This document shows, piece after piece, positions 63,166-64,000 of a stretch of DNA of 64,000 nucleotides. The stretch covers positions 310,001-374,000 of the forward strand of contig MZGW01000001.1 in assembly GCA_002029295.1 (NCBI GenBank), written 5' to 3'. Every line of letters starts with the position of its first letter. Position 1 is the stretch's first letter. A program made the translations under genes and the position numbers. The notes under the pieces are model-generated. The model made no database searches. It was not told the DNA's origin and worked only from the letters and a program-made list of their open reading frames with translations. The DNA comes from Alkalithermobacter paradoxus (GTDB lineage: Bacteria; Bacillota; Clostridia; Peptostreptococcales; Peptostreptococcaceae).

Positions 63166-63486
63166 ATGAAATGGAAATTAGTAAGTGTATTTATAATAAA
63201 CTATTTAATAACAATCATTATATTTGGCATTTCCATTATCAATGGATTTAGTTTTAATGAATTCATAAGTAGATATATGGTTGCTATTATTTCCATAAAT
63301 GTATTTGCATTCATATTGTATAAATTTGTATTTGGTGATATAAAAAAGTATAGAGACAAGCCAAATATAGATATTACACTACCTCCAACTGAATCTGACT
63401 TAAGTGATATACTAAAAGAAAGTTATGAACAAATTGGAACTGAAGATGATTTTAAAGAGATTAATTTAGATGATTTAACAAAATAA
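63166..63486 (+). CDS. Small membrane protein between cheD and the sigma-28 gene, unknown
   Basis: A 106-residue protein, no family recognised. Two hydrophobic segments (~5-28 and ~36-56) suggest a hairpin in the membrane; the last ~45 residues are acidic (DITLPPTESDLSDILKESYE...) and probably cytoplasmic. A weak TTAGGTG precedes the ATG. It lies between cheD and the sigma-28 gene, in the neighbourhood where B. subtilis has swrB (after sigD), but no sequence similarity to SwrB is evident beyond being a small membrane protein. Confidence 0.75.
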   Translation: MKWKLVSVFIINYLITIIIFGISIINGFSFNEFISRYMVAIISINVFAFILYKFVFGDIKKYRDKPNIDITLPPTESDLSDILKESYEQIGTEDDFKEINLDDLTK

Positions 63487-63511
63487 CCTTGAAGAGTTCG
63501 GGGGTATTTAA

Positions 63512-64000
63512 ATGAGCCAGATGGAATTATGGAATAAGTATAAAGAAGCAAAGGATGAGATATTGAAATCAGATATAAAGAAAGACTTGATTCTACAATA
63601 TTTAAGCTTAGTTAAAATAATAGCTGGCAGATTATATAACTACTATGGGTCAAATGTAGAATATGATGATTTAGTGAGTTATGGAATAATAGGCCTTATT
63701 GATGCTATACAGAAGTATGATTGTAGCAAAAACATAAAATTTGAAACGTATGCATCTGTTAGAATCAGAGGAGCCATAATAGACGAGATAAGAAATTTAG
63801 ATTGGATACCAAGGTCCGTAAGACAAAAATCTAAACTACTGAAAGATGCGTACAGCAAATTAGAAATGACTTTAGGAAGGACTCCAAATGTTAGTGAGAT
63901 AAGCAAAGAAATAAACAAAACTGAAGATGAAGTATTGAAGTTATTAGAAGACACGAATGTTTATAATGTGATATCTTTAGAAGAACAGATAAATGACAAT
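63512..64000 (+). CDS. fliA: Flagellar sigma-28 factor FliA/SigD, N-terminal part
   Basis: The first 163 residues of a sigma-28 (WhiG/FliA/SigD) factor; the gene runs off the right edge. Region 2 shows VKIIAGRLYNYYGSNVEYDD (~35-54) and GIIGLIDAIQKYDCSKNIKFETYASVRIRGAIIDEIR (in part, ~60), then LDWIPRSVRQKSK (~102), the classic FliA region 3 start. The ATG at 63512 follows GGGGGTATTTAA. It would transcribe late flagellar genes such as flagellin; its place at the end of the operon matches B. subtilis sigD. Confidence 0.95.
   Translation, partial: MSQMELWNKYKEAKDEILKSDIKKDLILQYLSLVKIIAGRLYNYYGSNVEYDDLVSYGIIGLIDAIQKYDCSKNIKFETYASVRIRGAIIDEIRNLDWIPRSVRQKSKLLKDAYSKLEMTLGRTPNVSEISKEINKTEDEVLKLLEDTNVYNVISLEEQINDN

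Overview
The window is AT-rich, with short gaps, strong GGAGG-type ribosome binding sites, frequent TTG and GTG starts, and TTGACA/TATAAT-like promoters. Gene content points to a motile, anaerobic low-GC Gram-positive bacterium of the class Clostridia, possibly close to Peptostreptococcaceae (family level is a guess). No transposase, phage gene, CRISPR array or tRNA was seen; the DNA looks like core chromosome.

Layout. 1-2626: folate genes (end of folE, folP, folB, folK) overlapping a DAHP synthase gene. 2934-7956: dnaG-rpoD, a small unknown gene on the minus strand, then trmK and a Nif3-family gene. 8087-8383: a small GreA-C-terminal-like protein. 8557-18560: one glycogen operon, glgB-glgC-glgD-glgA-glgP-pullulanase, covering synthesis and breakdown. 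18586-26224: mixed housekeeping and poorly known genes (M29 aminopeptidase, YbjQ, RecJ, DUF4003, a FabK/nitronate-monooxygenase-like enzyme with a FapR-like operator, and a WG-repeat/DUF3298 protein). 26332-27350: nagB, a 46-bp perfect palindrome, and an orphan 5S rRNA gene with its own promoter. 27382-31577: a queuosine precursor region: queT, then a preQ1-I riboswitch heading an operon of a 2-hydroxyacyl-CoA-dehydratase/double-cubane-like protein, its ATP-dependent activase, queD, queE and queC. 31663-34801: DUF3892, an SDR, a YhaM-like exonuclease and a YibE/F membrane protein. 34995-64000: a 29-kb flagellar/chemotaxis operon (flgB to the start of the sigma-28 gene) in nearly the Bacillus subtilis fla/che order.

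How the parts fit. The que operon makes preQ0 from GTP-derived dihydroneopterin triphosphate, yet no QueF (preQ0 reductase) is present. In its place, first in the operon and under preQ1 control, is a low-potential iron-sulfur reductase-type pair. I propose it takes part in queuosine precursor chemistry, possibly as a QueF substitute; this is the most interesting candidate for an undescribed system here. The flagellar operon encodes rod, basal body, export apparatus, motor (MotAB), switch (FliG/M/Y), placement factors (FlhF/G), a c-di-GMP-binding PilZ protein and chemotaxis proteins CheY/B/A/W/C/D. Its fliH is split by a -1 frameshift exactly at an A_AAA_AAA heptamer, and a structured 118-base spacer of unknown nature lies between cheW and cheC.

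Limits: all calls come from reading the sequence and translations by eye; no database search or folding program was run. Gene starts were moved where a ribosome binding site or promoter argued for it.
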